Assembly: GCA_902492045.1 (NCBI GenBank)
Contig: CABUKB010000005.1
Location: 1 to 64,000 of the forward strand
Length of the DNA: 64,000 bases
Direction of reading: 5' to 3'
From: an uncultured Oscillospiraceae bacterium
Lineage (GTDB): Bacteria > Bacillota > Clostridia > Oscillospirales > Acutalibacteraceae
Within the stretch, counting starts at the first letter, position 1, and each line of letters begins with the position of its first letter. Made by a program: the position numbers and the translations under genes. Positions 7,664 through 15,912 of the stretch are shown here, piece after piece. The notes below the pieces were generated by a model, which saw nothing but the letters and a program-made list of their open reading frames with translations, was not told the origin of the DNA and made no database searches.

Positions 7664-8378
7664 GATGGGATACCTCCTGCATGAGTTTTGGAAAGATCAT
7701 GGTCTGATAAGCGGTGCCGTATTTAGAAAACGAGGTTTTGTAGAGGTGTTCTTCCGAAAGTACGCGGGTCATCCAGAGGGGAATCCCGCCGGAGCACTTG
7801 ATCTCCATCAGTATGTGCCCTTTTGGAAGAAGGGGGGTGCCGTAGACTTCGGATTCCAGCGAGAGATCTTCCTGGCGGCAAAGGATCGTGTCGTCAAAGG
7901 TGACGCGGAAATCCGACTGGTCTTTGGAAGCAAACGCCTCCCTTTCATAAGAAAGAAAGACCGCCGGGTGCAGGTATGCATAATACTTCAGGAAATAGTC
8001 TACCTCCTCGGATATTTGGGTGTCGGTATGACAAGGGTGTTCGCCCAGCACCCAGTCCATCGCCTGTTCCTCCGGCAGTGAAATTCGGCGCTTATAGACG
8101 ACTTTCTGATATTTCTTTTTCAGTTCCACAAATACCGTACTGCCGGGTTTTGCCCGAACATAGCTGCGAATGCGCAGTTTTTCCTTGTAAGCGGGTTTTT
8201 CAATGGAATGGCGGGCCAAGCGGTAACAATCGGTATCCAAATAAAGGTTGCGAATGACGGTGCGCCCGTACTGGTCAAGGGCCATATAGGGTTCCATCGC
8301 CTGCAGCACCTTTTTCTTTTGTTCTTCCGTCAGCAGGTATTTCAGTTCGTAACGCTTGAAAACGGTCTGATAGGCCAT
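7656..8378 (-). CDS. VTC-domain (polyphosphate polymerase-like) protein
   Basis: The 240-residue product matches the VTC tunnel domain: ELKYLLTEEQ at the N-terminus, the strand LYLDTDCYRLARHS, KLRIRSY with basic residues for phosphate binding, VELKKKYQKVVYKRR, and a late acidic strand LMEIKCSGG. In yeast VTC this fold makes polyphosphate from ATP; in bacteria activity is mostly unproven. The ATG at 8378 follows AGGAGGA. The gene begins the surface part of the operon and has its own promoter-like region with an 11-bp-period direct repeat at 8424-8441. Confidence 0.88.
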   Translation of the reverse strand: MAYQTVFKRYELKYLLTEEQKKKVLQAMEPYMALDQYGRTVIRNLYLDTDCYRLARHSIEKPAYKEKLRIRSYVRAKPGSTVFVELKKKYQKVVYKRRISLPEEQAMDWVLGEHPCHTDTQISEEVDYFLKYYAYLHPAVFLSYEREAFASKDQSDFRVTFDDTILCRQEDLSLESEVYGTPLLPKGHILMEIKCSGGIPLWMTRVLSEEHLYKTSFSKYGTAYQTMIFPKLMQEVSHHA

Positions 8379-8408
8379 AGAGATTCCTCCTGTACTTCGG
8401 ATGAGGGT

Positions 8409-8441
8409 ATGATACAGGAGGAAGATTGAAATATGATTGAA
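8409..8441 (-). promoter_or_regulatory. Promoter with tandem operator before the VTC gene
   Basis: Read on the minus strand, TTCAATC occurs twice (8441-8435 and 8430-8424) with an exact 11-bp period, followed after nine bases by a TATCAT -10 (8414-8409). This is the layout of an OmpR/PhoB-class activator site overlapping the -35 region. The same pattern precedes the response-regulator gene. Confidence 0.6.
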
Positions 8442-8462
8442 GGTCATGGGACGGCTTCCGCT

Positions 8463-9701
8463 TTATTTTTGCAGTGGGATTTTCACCGTGAACTTCACCT
8501 TTCCGTCATGACACCCCACCTCAATTGTTCCCTTATGTGTCACCGTAATCGCTTTGGCTATGGCAAGCCCCAGACCATAATGCTTATCCTCGCCGGTTCT
8601 TGCCGCGTCGGTCCGGTAAAAACGCTCAAACAGATGTTTTTGCTGTTCCACGGGGATGGCTTCCCCATCGTTGACAACCGACAAAACGGCGTGGCCCTTT
8701 TCCTTTTTTAAGGCAATGGACACTTCTTTTCCACTGCTGCTGTGACGGATTGCGTTGTCAATCAGGATGGATGTAAGTTGTTTTAATTGAACGCTGTTTC
8801 CATGAACGCAGATGTTTTCGGAGATGCGGCTGTTTAAGGCCAATCCGTTTTCGTATGCAACCGTTTCAAAGGGCAGGGTTTCGCCGCAGACCAGACGGCT
8901 CCAGTCGAGCGTTTCCATCTGGGGCGTTACGTTTTCTGCCCTGGCCAGTTCCAAAAGCTGTATAATCAGCGCCGACATGCGTTCGTTTTCATACTGGATG
9001 TTCGAAAGCCATGGATTTTCACCGATTTCGCGGGAAAGAAGTTCCAGGTTCGCATTCACCACCGCTACCGGTGTTTTCAGTTCATGGCCCGCATCGGATA
9101 TAAACTGTTTCTGCCTGCGGTAGCTTTCTTCCAGAGGGGCCACGATTTTGTTCGCCAGATAGCGCGCCAGAAAAAACATCAGCACCAGTGCCGCCCCGCC
9201 GAAAATCAGGGTATAGTTGATCAGAGTGCCGACGTTTTCCAGCATCACCGTGTTGTCTAAAAAAGCGACTAAAAGGTATTCGCCCTTGTCTTCCATCCGA
9301 TAGATCAGTTTGTCTTCCACGCCGTCGGTTTTTCCGCTTTCGACAATTTGACGGGCGAGTTCGGTCAGCCGTTCTTCACTGAAGGTGGAGATGTCGGCCG
9401 TATCGACCTTCAGCACCTGGCCGCTTTTCGATAGGGCCACAGAATAAAAGGTGGACAGTTCCAGCATGGGGGGCTTCGCCGGCGGATTTCCCCGGTCGTC
9501 TTTTGTTTTGCCGGTGTCGGGATTGCTGCTCAACATTCCCGGAAGGGTGTAGGCACTGACATACTGTTCAAGGAGCCCCCGGTTTTCTGTGGTCATTTCC
9601 GCGTAGCTCGCCAGATAGATGATGCAGAAGGTCCCGCATAGCAGCAGAACCAAACCGGATAGGATGGCGGCGACAATTTTCCGCCTGGATTTTTTAAACA
9701 T
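8463..9701 (-). CDS. Sensor histidine kinase
   Basis: A 412-residue membrane kinase. TM1 lies at residues about 10-33, an extracytoplasmic sensor region at 34-158, TM2 at about 160-182, then HisKA with the phosphoacceptor His206 in SDAGHELKTPVAV, and HATPase_c with the N box (LTSILIDNAIRHS) and G box (HYGLGLAIAKAI). It should autophosphorylate and pass phosphate to the adjacent response regulator, whose 3' end its start overlaps by eight bases. The signal sensed is unknown. Immediately downstream is the VTC/DUF4956 gene set, a probable target. Confidence 0.93.
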   Translation of the reverse strand: MFKKSRRKIVAAILSGLVLLLCGTFCIIYLASYAEMTTENRGLLEQYVSAYTLPGMLSSNPDTGKTKDDRGNPPAKPPMLELSTFYSVALSKSGQVLKVDTADISTFSEERLTELARQIVESGKTDGVEDKLIYRMEDKGEYLLVAFLDNTVMLENVGTLINYTLIFGGAALVLMFFLARYLANKIVAPLEESYRRQKQFISDAGHELKTPVAVVNANLELLSREIGENPWLSNIQYENERMSALIIQLLELARAENVTPQMETLDWSRLVCGETLPFETVAYENGLALNSRISENICVHGNSVQLKQLTSILIDNAIRHSSSGKEVSIALKKEKGHAVLSVVNDGEAIPVEQQKHLFERFYRTDAARTGEDKHYGLGLAIAKAITVTHKGTIEVGCHDGKVKFTVKIPLQK

Positions 9702-10371
9702 GGTCGTACCTCAATTCATAGCCGATGCCGCGCACCGCCTTGATCTCCACCTTGGCTTTGACAAAGTGTAATTTCTTGCGGGTAAAGGACATATACACTT
9801 CCACGTTGTTGTATTCCGCATCGCTGTCGTAACCCCAGATTTTCACGGCAAGCTGGTCGCGGGTCAGGATTTGCCCCTGGTTGGCAATCAGGTATTCTAA
9901 AATATGCAGCTCCTTTTCGCTCAAACGCACGCTGTTCTCCCCGCAGGCGAGTGTCGCCGTCTCGGTATTTAAGGTAATATCGCCGAATTTGAGCGCGCCG
10001 TCAGAGGTGTTCATATTCCGTCGGCCAAGGGCCCGAAGCCTGGCGAGCAGTTCCTTGGTCATAAAAGGTTTGGTAAGATAGTCGTCCGCCCCGCAGTCCA
10101 GTCCCGTGACTTTGTCATCCAGATCGCTTTTGGCCGTCAGCATGAGAATCGGGGTCCGAATCCCTTTTTCACGGGCTTCCTTGGCAATATCGAAGCCATT
10201 TTTTCGGGGCAGCATAACATCCAGAATGATAAGGTCATAGATGCCGGATTCTACGGCATACAGGCCGTCCAATCCATCCGCATAATGATCCACATCGTAT
10301 TTCCCAAGGCGCAGAATTTCGCAAAGTGCCTGCGCCATTCTCGTTTCGTCTTCCACCAATAAGAGTTTCAT
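9694..10371 (-). CDS. OmpR/PhoB-family response regulator
   Basis: A 225-residue regulator: a receiver domain with acidic pocket VEDE, phosphoacceptor Asp51 (LIILDVMLP), T79 in MLTAK and Lys101 (YLTKPF), then a winged-helix DNA-binding domain (LSEKELHILEYLIANQGQ..., IRGIGYEL-type end AVRGIGYELRYD). The ATG at 10371 follows GGAGGTGATGAT; longer in-frame versions are Pro/Arg-rich and have no ribosome binding site. It forms an overlapping pair with the histidine kinase and carries a direct-repeat operator in its own promoter, suggesting autoregulation. Confidence 0.95.
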   Translation of the reverse strand: MKLLLVEDETRMAQALCEILRLGKYDVDHYADGLDGLYAVESGIYDLIILDVMLPRKNGFDIAKEAREKGIRTPILMLTAKSDLDDKVTGLDCGADDYLTKPFMTKELLARLRALGRRNMNTSDGALKFGDITLNTETATLACGENSVRLSEKELHILEYLIANQGQILTRDQLAVKIWGYDSDAEYNNVEVYMSFTRKKLHFVKAKVEIKAVRGIGYELRYDHV

Positions 10372-10393
10372 ATCATCACCTCCGTCTGATGGT

Positions 10394-10425
10394 ATTATAG
10401 CACGAAAGGTTGAAAAAGGATTGAA
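10394..10425 (-). promoter_or_regulatory. Promoter with tandem operator before the response regulator
   Basis: On the minus strand TTCAATC (10425-10419) and TTCAACC (10414-10408) lie exactly 11 bp apart, followed after eight bases by a perfect TATAAT (10399-10394). No ordinary -35 is present at 17 bp, as expected for an activator-dependent promoter. It matches the arrangement before the VTC gene. Confidence 0.6.
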
Positions 10426-10642
10426 ATCGCCTTCTTGCTTTCTCCTTTTTCTGCCGCACCCTGTCTTTGTGCCGCCGTTGCCGCCGGAAAGCAGAGCGCC
10501 GACCGGCCGGCGGCCAGCAAAAATTTTCATGATGGGAGATGCGGCCCGTTGCATAACCGGCGTGAATCTGTCCAGACTAGAGGTAGAAACCCGGCGGATG
10601 TCGACAAAACCGGCCGGCAATGAACGGAATGGAGGATTCATC

Positions 10643-11368
10643 TTGAGCCGTATGCGTAACGATAAACGATCCGGATGGAAACGGTTTTTCACCGGCAAAG
10701 GCTTCTATGTGGCGTTGGCCGTCTGTCTTGTGGCGGTCTGCGGGGTGGCGGTGGCCACATTTGTCGACTCCCTGCCCACCAAGCAAGAGGACGGCAGCAG
10801 TGCTCCAGACACAAGCAGTCCGCTTGTCACCACCCTTCCGACCGAGAAACCGGTGGACAACCCGGTCAGCGACGTTCCCTATGAAGCCCCCACTACGACG
10901 AAACCGGCCACGACAACGACAACGCCGCCCACCCAGCCGGTGGATACGAAACCGGCCGACCTGTTTATGCTGCCCCTCGGCAATGAAGTGCTCAAGGCGT
11001 TCAGCGACGTGCAGCCGGTATACTCTGAAACCATGAAGGACTGGCGGACCCATAACGGCACCGATTTCAAAGGGGAGATCGGGGCCGAGGTCAAGGCGGC
11101 CGCGGACGGCACGATCCTGAAGGTGGAGAACGATCCGCTTTGGGGCGGCGTCATCGAAATCGACCATGGATTCAACATCGTGTCTCGTTACTGCGGCGTG
11201 ACGGCGAAGGAACTGACCCAGGGACAAAAGGTGCAGGTCGGGGATGTGATCGGAACCCTGTCGGAAATCCCCGTCGAGATTGTCGATGAGCCCCATCTCC
11301 ATCTTGAAATCCTGACAGAAGGAACGTATGTAGATCCGGTCGTGACCATCGGCCGCGAAACCAAATAA
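10643..11368 (+). CDS. spoIIQ: SpoIIQ-like M23 (LytM) protein
   Basis: A 241-residue bitopic protein: basic N-terminus, one TM segment (residues about 20-40, FYVALAVCLVAVCGVAVA), a Thr/Pro-rich spacer, then a LytM domain. The zinc motifs are intact: HNGTD (H-x3-D) and HLHLE (H-x-H). In sporulation SpoIIQ sits in the forespore membrane and docks with SpoIIIAH. The TTG at 10643 is preferred over the ATG at 10652 because GGAGG lies seven bases before it. The gene is followed by a terminator and then the spoIIIA operon, which supports the SpoIIQ assignment over a generic cell-wall peptidase. Bacillus SpoIIQ has lost a zinc ligand, so retained motifs suggest activity here. Confidence 0.78.
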   Translation: MSRMRNDKRSGWKRFFTGKGFYVALAVCLVAVCGVAVATFVDSLPTKQEDGSSAPDTSSPLVTTLPTEKPVDNPVSDVPYEAPTTTKPATTTTTPPTQPVDTKPADLFMLPLGNEVLKAFSDVQPVYSETMKDWRTHNGTDFKGEIGAEVKAAADGTILKVENDPLWGGVIEIDHGFNIVSRYCGVTAKELTQGQKVQVGDVIGTLSEIPVEIVDEPHLHLEILTEGTYVDPVVTIGRETK

Positions 11369-11420
11369 AGTGAGAACCTGCCCTCGGAAACCGCACGGTG
11401 CGGATCGGCAAGAAGGGCAG

Positions 11421-11457
11421 AAAGCGGGCGGATGCTTGTCATCCGCCCGCTTTTCTT
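11421..11457 (+). terminator. Terminator between spoIIQ-like gene and spoIIIA
   Basis: The 14-bp stem AAAGCGGGCGGATG pairs with 11440-11453 around a CTTGT loop and leads into TTTTCTTTG. It separates the spoIIQ-like transcript from the spoIIIA operon. Confidence 0.85.
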
Positions 11458-11568
11458 TGTTCAAGACAGCTCTCATGGCGGGTGGAGAACTGTACGGCCG
11501 CTTATAAAAAATCTGGTTCTACCCGGACAAGGCCCTTCATATCTATTAGACGAGGTGAGGACAGGCTC

Positions 11569-12687
11569 ATGGATAGTTTTGACCGGGCGGCAGGCTATCT
11601 GCCTGCCGGATTGAGAGGGGCTCTGCGGGGAATCCCGTTCTCGCTGAGGAATGAGATCCAGGAGATCCGCATACGGGCGGGCGCCCCTTTGTTTTTGTCC
11701 GCCCCGTCGGGAGAATGGGCGGTGACCGCCGCCGGGCAGATCACTTCCAGGGCGGAAGAGGAAGGGCGCATCTGTTCCAGACAGGAACTGGAGGAGACTT
11801 TCGAGGCCCTGTGCGAATACTCGGTTCACACCCATCAGCAGGAATTGCGGCAAGGGTACATCAGCACGCGCAACGGCTGCCGGGCCGGAGTCGCCGGCGC
11901 CGCCGTGGTGGAAAACGGGCGGATCGTCTCGATGCGGGGGATCACCTCTGTGTGCATCCGGGTGGCCAGACCGCATCCCGGCTGTGCCGCCGCCTTGGCG
12001 AACAGCCTGATAGACAGCCGGGGGCATGTACATAGCGCGCTGCTCTGCGGCGAACCGTCGAGCGGCAAAAGCAGCCTTTTGCGGGATTTGGCCCGCCAGT
12101 TCTCCCAGGGGCTGGCGGGCCGGCGGTACCGTGTCTCGGTCATCGACGAGCGCGGCGAACTCTCCGGTGTTCCGGAAGCGCCCGGGCAGTCTTCCCTGCA
12201 AAACTGCGACGTTCTCCTGTATTGCCCAAAACCGGCCGGTATTGGACAGGCGGTGCGGTGTCTGGCCCCCGATGTCCTGCTTTTCGACGAACTCGGAAGT
12301 GAGGACGAGGTGGATGCCGTGACGGCGGGGCTTTTCGCCGGTGTAGCCGCCATCGCGTCCGCCCATTGCCGGGACCGGAAATCTCTGCTCTGCCGCAAGG
12401 CCATCCGCCGGGCGCTGGAGAGCGGCGCGTTCGACTATGTGGTTATGCTGGCCGGCCGGGGCCGGCCGGGCGAGGTGGCAGGCATTTTTGAAACGGAGGC
12501 GTGGCTGCATGAAAACGGTGGGATTGCTTCTGCTGGTGGCGGCAGGACTGCTGCTTGGGCTTATGGCGGCGGGAGGCCTTCGGCGCCGGGTGGCCTCGCT
12601 CGACCAGTTGTCCCGGTTTATGGCGCGGATGGCGGACCAGGTCCGCTATACGGCGGCACCGGTGGAGGAATTGCTGGAAGCCGCTGA
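11569..12687 (+). CDS. spoIIIAA: Stage III sporulation protein AA, ATPase
   Basis: Secretion-type ATPase of the SpoIIIA-SpoIIQ channel, acting in the mother cell during engulfment. The product shows IRIRAG near residue 35, Walker A GEPSSGKSS (161-169), VIDERGEL (191-198) and Walker B DVLLFDELG (235-243). The recognisable protein ends near GRPGEVAGIFETEAWLHEN (about residue 315), the usual length. The frame then runs on for about 60 Gly/Pro-rich residues through the start of spoIIIAB, giving a 179-bp overlap. That tail looks like spoIIIAB read in the wrong frame, so a lost stop or a small indel near 12,490-12,510 is likely. The ATG at 11569 follows GAGGTGAGGA. Confidence 0.92.
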   Translation: MDSFDRAAGYLPAGLRGALRGIPFSLRNEIQEIRIRAGAPLFLSAPSGEWAVTAAGQITSRAEEEGRICSRQELEETFEALCEYSVHTHQQELRQGYISTRNGCRAGVAGAAVVENGRIVSMRGITSVCIRVARPHPGCAAALANSLIDSRGHVHSALLCGEPSSGKSSLLRDLARQFSQGLAGRRYRVSVIDERGELSGVPEAPGQSSLQNCDVLLYCPKPAGIGQAVRCLAPDVLLFDELGSEDEVDAVTAGLFAGVAAIASAHCRDRKSLLCRKAIRRALESGAFDYVVMLAGRGRPGEVAGIFETEAWLHENGGIASAGGGRTAAWAYGGGRPSAPGGLARPVVPVYGADGGPGPLYGGTGGGIAGSR

Positions 12688-13018
12688 ACATTCCGGCGAA
12701 TTTGCCGATCTCCCGCTTCTCGGGCGGATTTGTTCGAGAATTCGCAGTGGAGAACGGGTGCCGGACGCCTGGGAAAACGCCGTGAAAGAGGATGGAAGGG
12801 AAAGCGGGCTGACCGAAGGCGACCGGGATCTGTTGCGGGGATTCGGCAGTCAGTTCGGCAAAACCGACGTCGAAGGCCAGATTGCCAACTGCCGGCAATA
12901 CGGCGATCTTCTGGGACAGCGTTTGGCCGAGGCAAGAGAGGCTTCGGCGGCTAAGGGACGGCTGTATTTGACATTGGGATTCGCCGGCGGTATGGCTATG
13001 GCGCTGCTCCTGCTGTAA
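12509..13018 (+). CDS. spoIIIAB: Stage III sporulation protein AB
   Basis: A 169-residue protein: N-terminal TM (KTVGLLLLVAAGLLLGLMAAG), a helical middle (QVRYTAAPVEELLEAAE, then LLRGFGSQFGKTDVEGQIANC, the SpoIIIAB signature) and a C-terminal TM (LYLTLGFAGGMAMALLLL). It resembles a GspF-type platform component of the channel. The ATG at 12509 follows CGGAGG-type purines within the spoIIIAA frame. Confidence 0.95.
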   Translation: MKTVGLLLLVAAGLLLGLMAAGGLRRRVASLDQLSRFMARMADQVRYTAAPVEELLEAAEHSGEFADLPLLGRICSRIRSGERVPDAWENAVKEDGRESGLTEGDRDLLRGFGSQFGKTDVEGQIANCRQYGDLLGQRLAEAREASAAKGRLYLTLGFAGGMAMALLLL

Positions 13019-13060
13019 CAGAGGGCGGACAAGCCGGCAAAGAAAGGATGGTTTGTCGTC

Positions 13061-13255
13061 ATGGACGTGGATCTGATCTTCAAAATTGCGGCGATCGGGA
13101 TCATCGTTGCAGTGCTCAACCAGGTACTCATCCGTTCCGGCCGGGAAGAACAGGCCATGCTCACCACCCTGGCGGGCCTGATCGTGGTGCTGACGATGGT
13201 TGTCACCGAAATCAGCGACCTGTTCCGCATGGTCAAGTCGGTTTTTGGGTTGTGA
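13061..13255 (+). CDS. spoIIIAC: Stage III sporulation protein AC
   Basis: A 64-residue, two-TM protein (IFKIAAIGIIVAVLNQVLI and MLTTLAGLIVVLTMVV) with the typical SREEQA-like polar hairpin (RSGREEQAML). Size and position match SpoIIIAC, a small membrane part of the feeding-tube channel. It follows spoIIIAB by 42 bp, with AAAGGATGG upstream. Confidence 0.95.
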   Translation: MDVDLIFKIAAIGIIVAVLNQVLIRSGREEQAMLTTLAGLIVVLTMVVTEISDLFRMVKSVFGL

Positions 13256-13259
13256 TGCT

Positions 13260-13664
13260 ATGGAGATGGGCGGAATTGCGGCGGTGGTAGTCCTCGCGGC
13301 CTTTTTGGCGGTGATTCTCCGGCAGCAGCGGCCTGAGCAGGCGATGGCGGTGGCCCTTGTGGCGGGAATCGGTGTTTTGGCCCTGGTTCTGGTGCAGGTG
13401 ACACCGGTCATCCATACGCTCAGAGACCTGCTGGGCGCCGCCGATATGCCGAGCGAATATGGACTCATTTTGTTAAAGGCTCTGGGGATCTGCCTGATTA
13501 CCCAGCTCGCCTCCGATGCCTGCCGGGACGCGGGAGAGTCGGCCCTGGCCTCCAAAGCGGAACTGGCGGGCAAGGCGACACTCCTGGTTTTGGCGCTGCC
13601 GCTGTTTCAGAAAATCGGGGAGCTGGCGGTGTCCTTAATCGACGGACAGGGGGCAGCCGGATGA
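13260..13664 (+). CDS. spoIIIAD: Stage III sporulation protein AD
   Basis: A 134-residue membrane protein with three to four TM segments and the family block YGLILLKALGICLITQLASDACRDAGESALASKAELAGK. The ATG at 13260 lies four bases after the spoIIIAC stop. The 3' end overlaps spoIIIAE by four bases (ATGA), indicating translational coupling. Confidence 0.95.
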   Translation: MEMGGIAAVVVLAAFLAVILRQQRPEQAMAVALVAGIGVLALVLVQVTPVIHTLRDLLGAADMPSEYGLILLKALGICLITQLASDACRDAGESALASKAELAGKATLLVLALPLFQKIGELAVSLIDGQGAAG

Positions 13665-14800
13665 AGAAGGCATTTCAAATCCTGCTGTTGGCTCTTTTTC
13701 TGGCTGCGGCGCTGGGGATGGCGGCCGGGGCGGAAACCGTCGAGGATTTATATAACGAACAGCTTGAGGCCAGCGGGGGCGAGGAACTGCTTCAGGATCT
13801 TCCCGACGAGACACGGCAGCTGCTGGACAAGCTGGGGATCACCGGTCTGGAAATGGATTCGTTTTCCTCCCTGGATCCCCAGTCGGTGTGGAGCCAGATG
13901 CTGGCGCTGTTTGCGTCCCAGGCGGGTTCTCCCATCCGGGCCTGCGGAGTGGTGCTGGGCATTGTTCTGCTGTGCGCCTGGATGGATGGGCTCAAGCATA
14001 CCGTCCGGGAACCGGGGGCCTCGGAGGTGTTCGGCGTCATCTGCGCTTTAGCGGCCTGTGGGACCGTGATTGTGCCGATTGTCTCCTGCATCCGGGGTGT
14101 ATCCGAGGCAGTCGAGAGCGCCTCGATTTTCATGACGAGTTATGTCCCGGTTTATGCGGGGGTGCTGCTGACCTCCGGGCAGGCCGCCACCGCTGTGTCC
14201 TATCAGTCGGTGGTGCTGTTTGCGGCGGAACTGATTTCTTTGCTGGCCTCCCAGGTGGTGATGCCGCTCATGACCATATCCCTGGCCATGGGGCTGACCG
14301 GGTCGGTGACGCCGGGGATGAAGCTGGATGCGGCGGGCACCCTGCTCAACAAGGCGGCATCCTGGCTGCTGGGCCTGTGCTGCACCCTTTTTGTAGGGCT
14401 GTTGTCCTTGCAGAGTTTGGCGGGGGCAGCGGCGGATACTCTGGGAGGTCGGGCGGTTAAATTCACCCTTTCGAGTTTTGTGCCGGTGGTCGGCAATTCG
14501 CTGGGAGAGGCGTTTTCCACCATACGGAGCTGTCTGCACCTGCTCAAATCCACGCTCGGCGGATTTGGCATTCTCGCGACGGCCCTGATGGTGCTGCCGC
14601 CGCTACTGGAATGCATCGCCTGGACACTGGGGCTCAGTTTATGCGCGATGGCGTCCGAGATGTTTGGGCTTGCCACGCTGACCACGCTCCTTAAAACCGC
14701 ACAGGGGGTGGTCAAAACCTTGATCGGCGTACTCGCCTCCTGCGCGATGTTCCTGATCGTATCCACCGCCATTGTCACCATGTCCATGCCCGCCGGCTGA
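13661..14800 (+). CDS. spoIIIAE: Stage III sporulation protein AE
   Basis: A 379-residue polytopic protein with a cleavable signal (MKKAFQILLLALFLAAALGMAAGAE), an N-terminal extracytoplasmic region (EDLYNEQLEASGGEELLQDLP), then about seven TM segments. The block LSSFVPVVGNSLGEAFSTIRSC is a SpoIIIAE hallmark. It is the largest membrane component of the SpoIIIA complex and probably an essential channel part. Confidence 0.96.
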   Translation: MKKAFQILLLALFLAAALGMAAGAETVEDLYNEQLEASGGEELLQDLPDETRQLLDKLGITGLEMDSFSSLDPQSVWSQMLALFASQAGSPIRACGVVLGIVLLCAWMDGLKHTVREPGASEVFGVICALAACGTVIVPIVSCIRGVSEAVESASIFMTSYVPVYAGVLLTSGQAATAVSYQSVVLFAAELISLLASQVVMPLMTISLAMGLTGSVTPGMKLDAAGTLLNKAASWLLGLCCTLFVGLLSLQSLAGAAADTLGGRAVKFTLSSFVPVVGNSLGEAFSTIRSCLHLLKSTLGGFGILATALMVLPPLLECIAWTLGLSLCAMASEMFGLATLTTLLKTAQGVVKTLIGVLASCAMFLIVSTAIVTMSMPAG

Positions 14801-14825
14801 GGGGGCGAAAGGGGGAACCGGTTAT

Positions 14826-15299
14826 ATGGACGGCATCCAAGGCTGGGCGGCGGCGTTGTGCGTCGCAGCGATTGGCTGTGCCCTTATGCAGATGCTGGCG
14901 CCCAAAGACGGGCTGGGCCGGATTTTCAAGCTGATGCTCGGGGCCTTTTTTCTCTGCTGCATGGGGATGCCCCTGCTGCAGATGGGTTCCATTACCAGCC
15001 TGGATGTCGGAAGCCTGCCGAGCGACGTGACCAACGAACTGCTGCAGGAAAAGGTGGATGCTCAACTGCGCCGGCAGGTGGAGAGCGCCGTCGTCAAGCT
15101 CGCGGAAACGGCCCTTGCAAACCGGGATGTTGAGGCGGAGAAAATTGCCGTGACGATGGATACTTCCGAAGACGGCGGCATATATATACAGCAGGTTACC
15201 ATTTATCTGGACAAACAAAACAAGCCGAAGGCCTTGGCTGTACAGCAGGTGCTGGAACAGCAGCTGGGCGTCAGCGTCGTGTTGGACGCGACGGGGTGA
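14826..15299 (+). CDS. spoIIIAF: Stage III sporulation protein AF
   Basis: A 157-residue protein: two N-terminal TM segments (GWAAALCVAAIGCALMQML and IFKLMLGAFFLCCMGMPLLQ), then a soluble ring-building-like domain (residues about 70-157, ending VLEQQLGVSVVLD). The ATG at 14826 follows GAAAGGGGGAAC. Family members may form a ring like SpoIIIAG and AH. Confidence 0.94.
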   Translation: MDGIQGWAAALCVAAIGCALMQMLAPKDGLGRIFKLMLGAFFLCCMGMPLLQMGSITSLDVGSLPSDVTNELLQEKVDAQLRRQVESAVVKLAETALANRDVEAEKIAVTMDTSEDGGIYIQQVTIYLDKQNKPKALAVQQVLEQQLGVSVVLDATG

Positions 15300-15303
15300 A
15301 AGG

Positions 15304-15885
15304 ATGAGAAGGCATATGGATGAAAAGCCGGCGGCCGGGACAGTGCCGCCCAGAAAAAAATGGATGGAGTTTTTCAAGGGGAAAAGCGGGCAGCGTCTCA
15401 TTGTAGCCGCGGGAATTCTCGGGATTGCCTTGATACTGTTGTCGGAGTTTTGGCCGAAAGAGGCCCAATCGGCCTTAGCGAAGGCTTCGACGGATGAATT
15501 CGTGGCCAAGACTGAGGAAAAGCTCAACCAGATCGTCGGCAGCATCGAGGGCGCGGGACAATGCCAGGTAATGGTCACGCTGGAGAACGGCGTGGAGTAT
15601 GTGTATGCCAGCGAGCAAAAGGTCAACACCGACCGGACGGAGGATAACGCCTCGGATTCCAACAAAGTCTCCCAGAGGGACGGGACGGAGGAGAGCATCA
15701 TCCTTGTGGATACGGACAACGGCCGGCAGGGCCTGCTGGTCACGGAAATCCAACCCACGGTGAAGGGGGTCGTCGTGGTCTGTGAAGGAGGTGATCTTCC
15801 CCAGGTGCAGCAACGGATCATCGAGGCGGTGACCACCGCCCTGAATATATCCTCCAAGCGGGTGTGCGTGACCAAATCCTCTTAA
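15304..15885 (+). CDS. spoIIIAG: Stage III sporulation protein AG
   Basis: A 193-residue protein with one TM (residues about 30-47, LIVAAGILGIALILLSEFW) and a ring-building domain (QCQVMVTLENGVEYVYA, then GVVVVCEGGDLPQVQQRIIEAVTTALNISSKRVCV). SpoIIIAG forms a large oligomeric ring in the intermembrane space. AAAGG lies at 15299-15303, directly before the ATG, so an ATG at 15316 (five codons later, MDEKPA) is a possible alternative start. Confidence 0.96.
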   Translation: MRRHMDEKPAAGTVPPRKKWMEFFKGKSGQRLIVAAGILGIALILLSEFWPKEAQSALAKASTDEFVAKTEEKLNQIVGSIEGAGQCQVMVTLENGVEYVYASEQKVNTDRTEDNASDSNKVSQRDGTEESIILVDTDNGRQGLLVTEIQPTVKGVVVVCEGGDLPQVQQRIIEAVTTALNISSKRVCVTKSS

Positions 15886-15912
15886 ATTTTTTGGGTGAAA
15901 GGAATGGATGGG

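Noticed and set aside
11536..11550. Possible SigE-type -10 (CATATCTAT) before spoIIIAA
   Set aside because: The -10 is a fair match but no -35 element at 13-15 bp was found, so it is not listed as a promoter.
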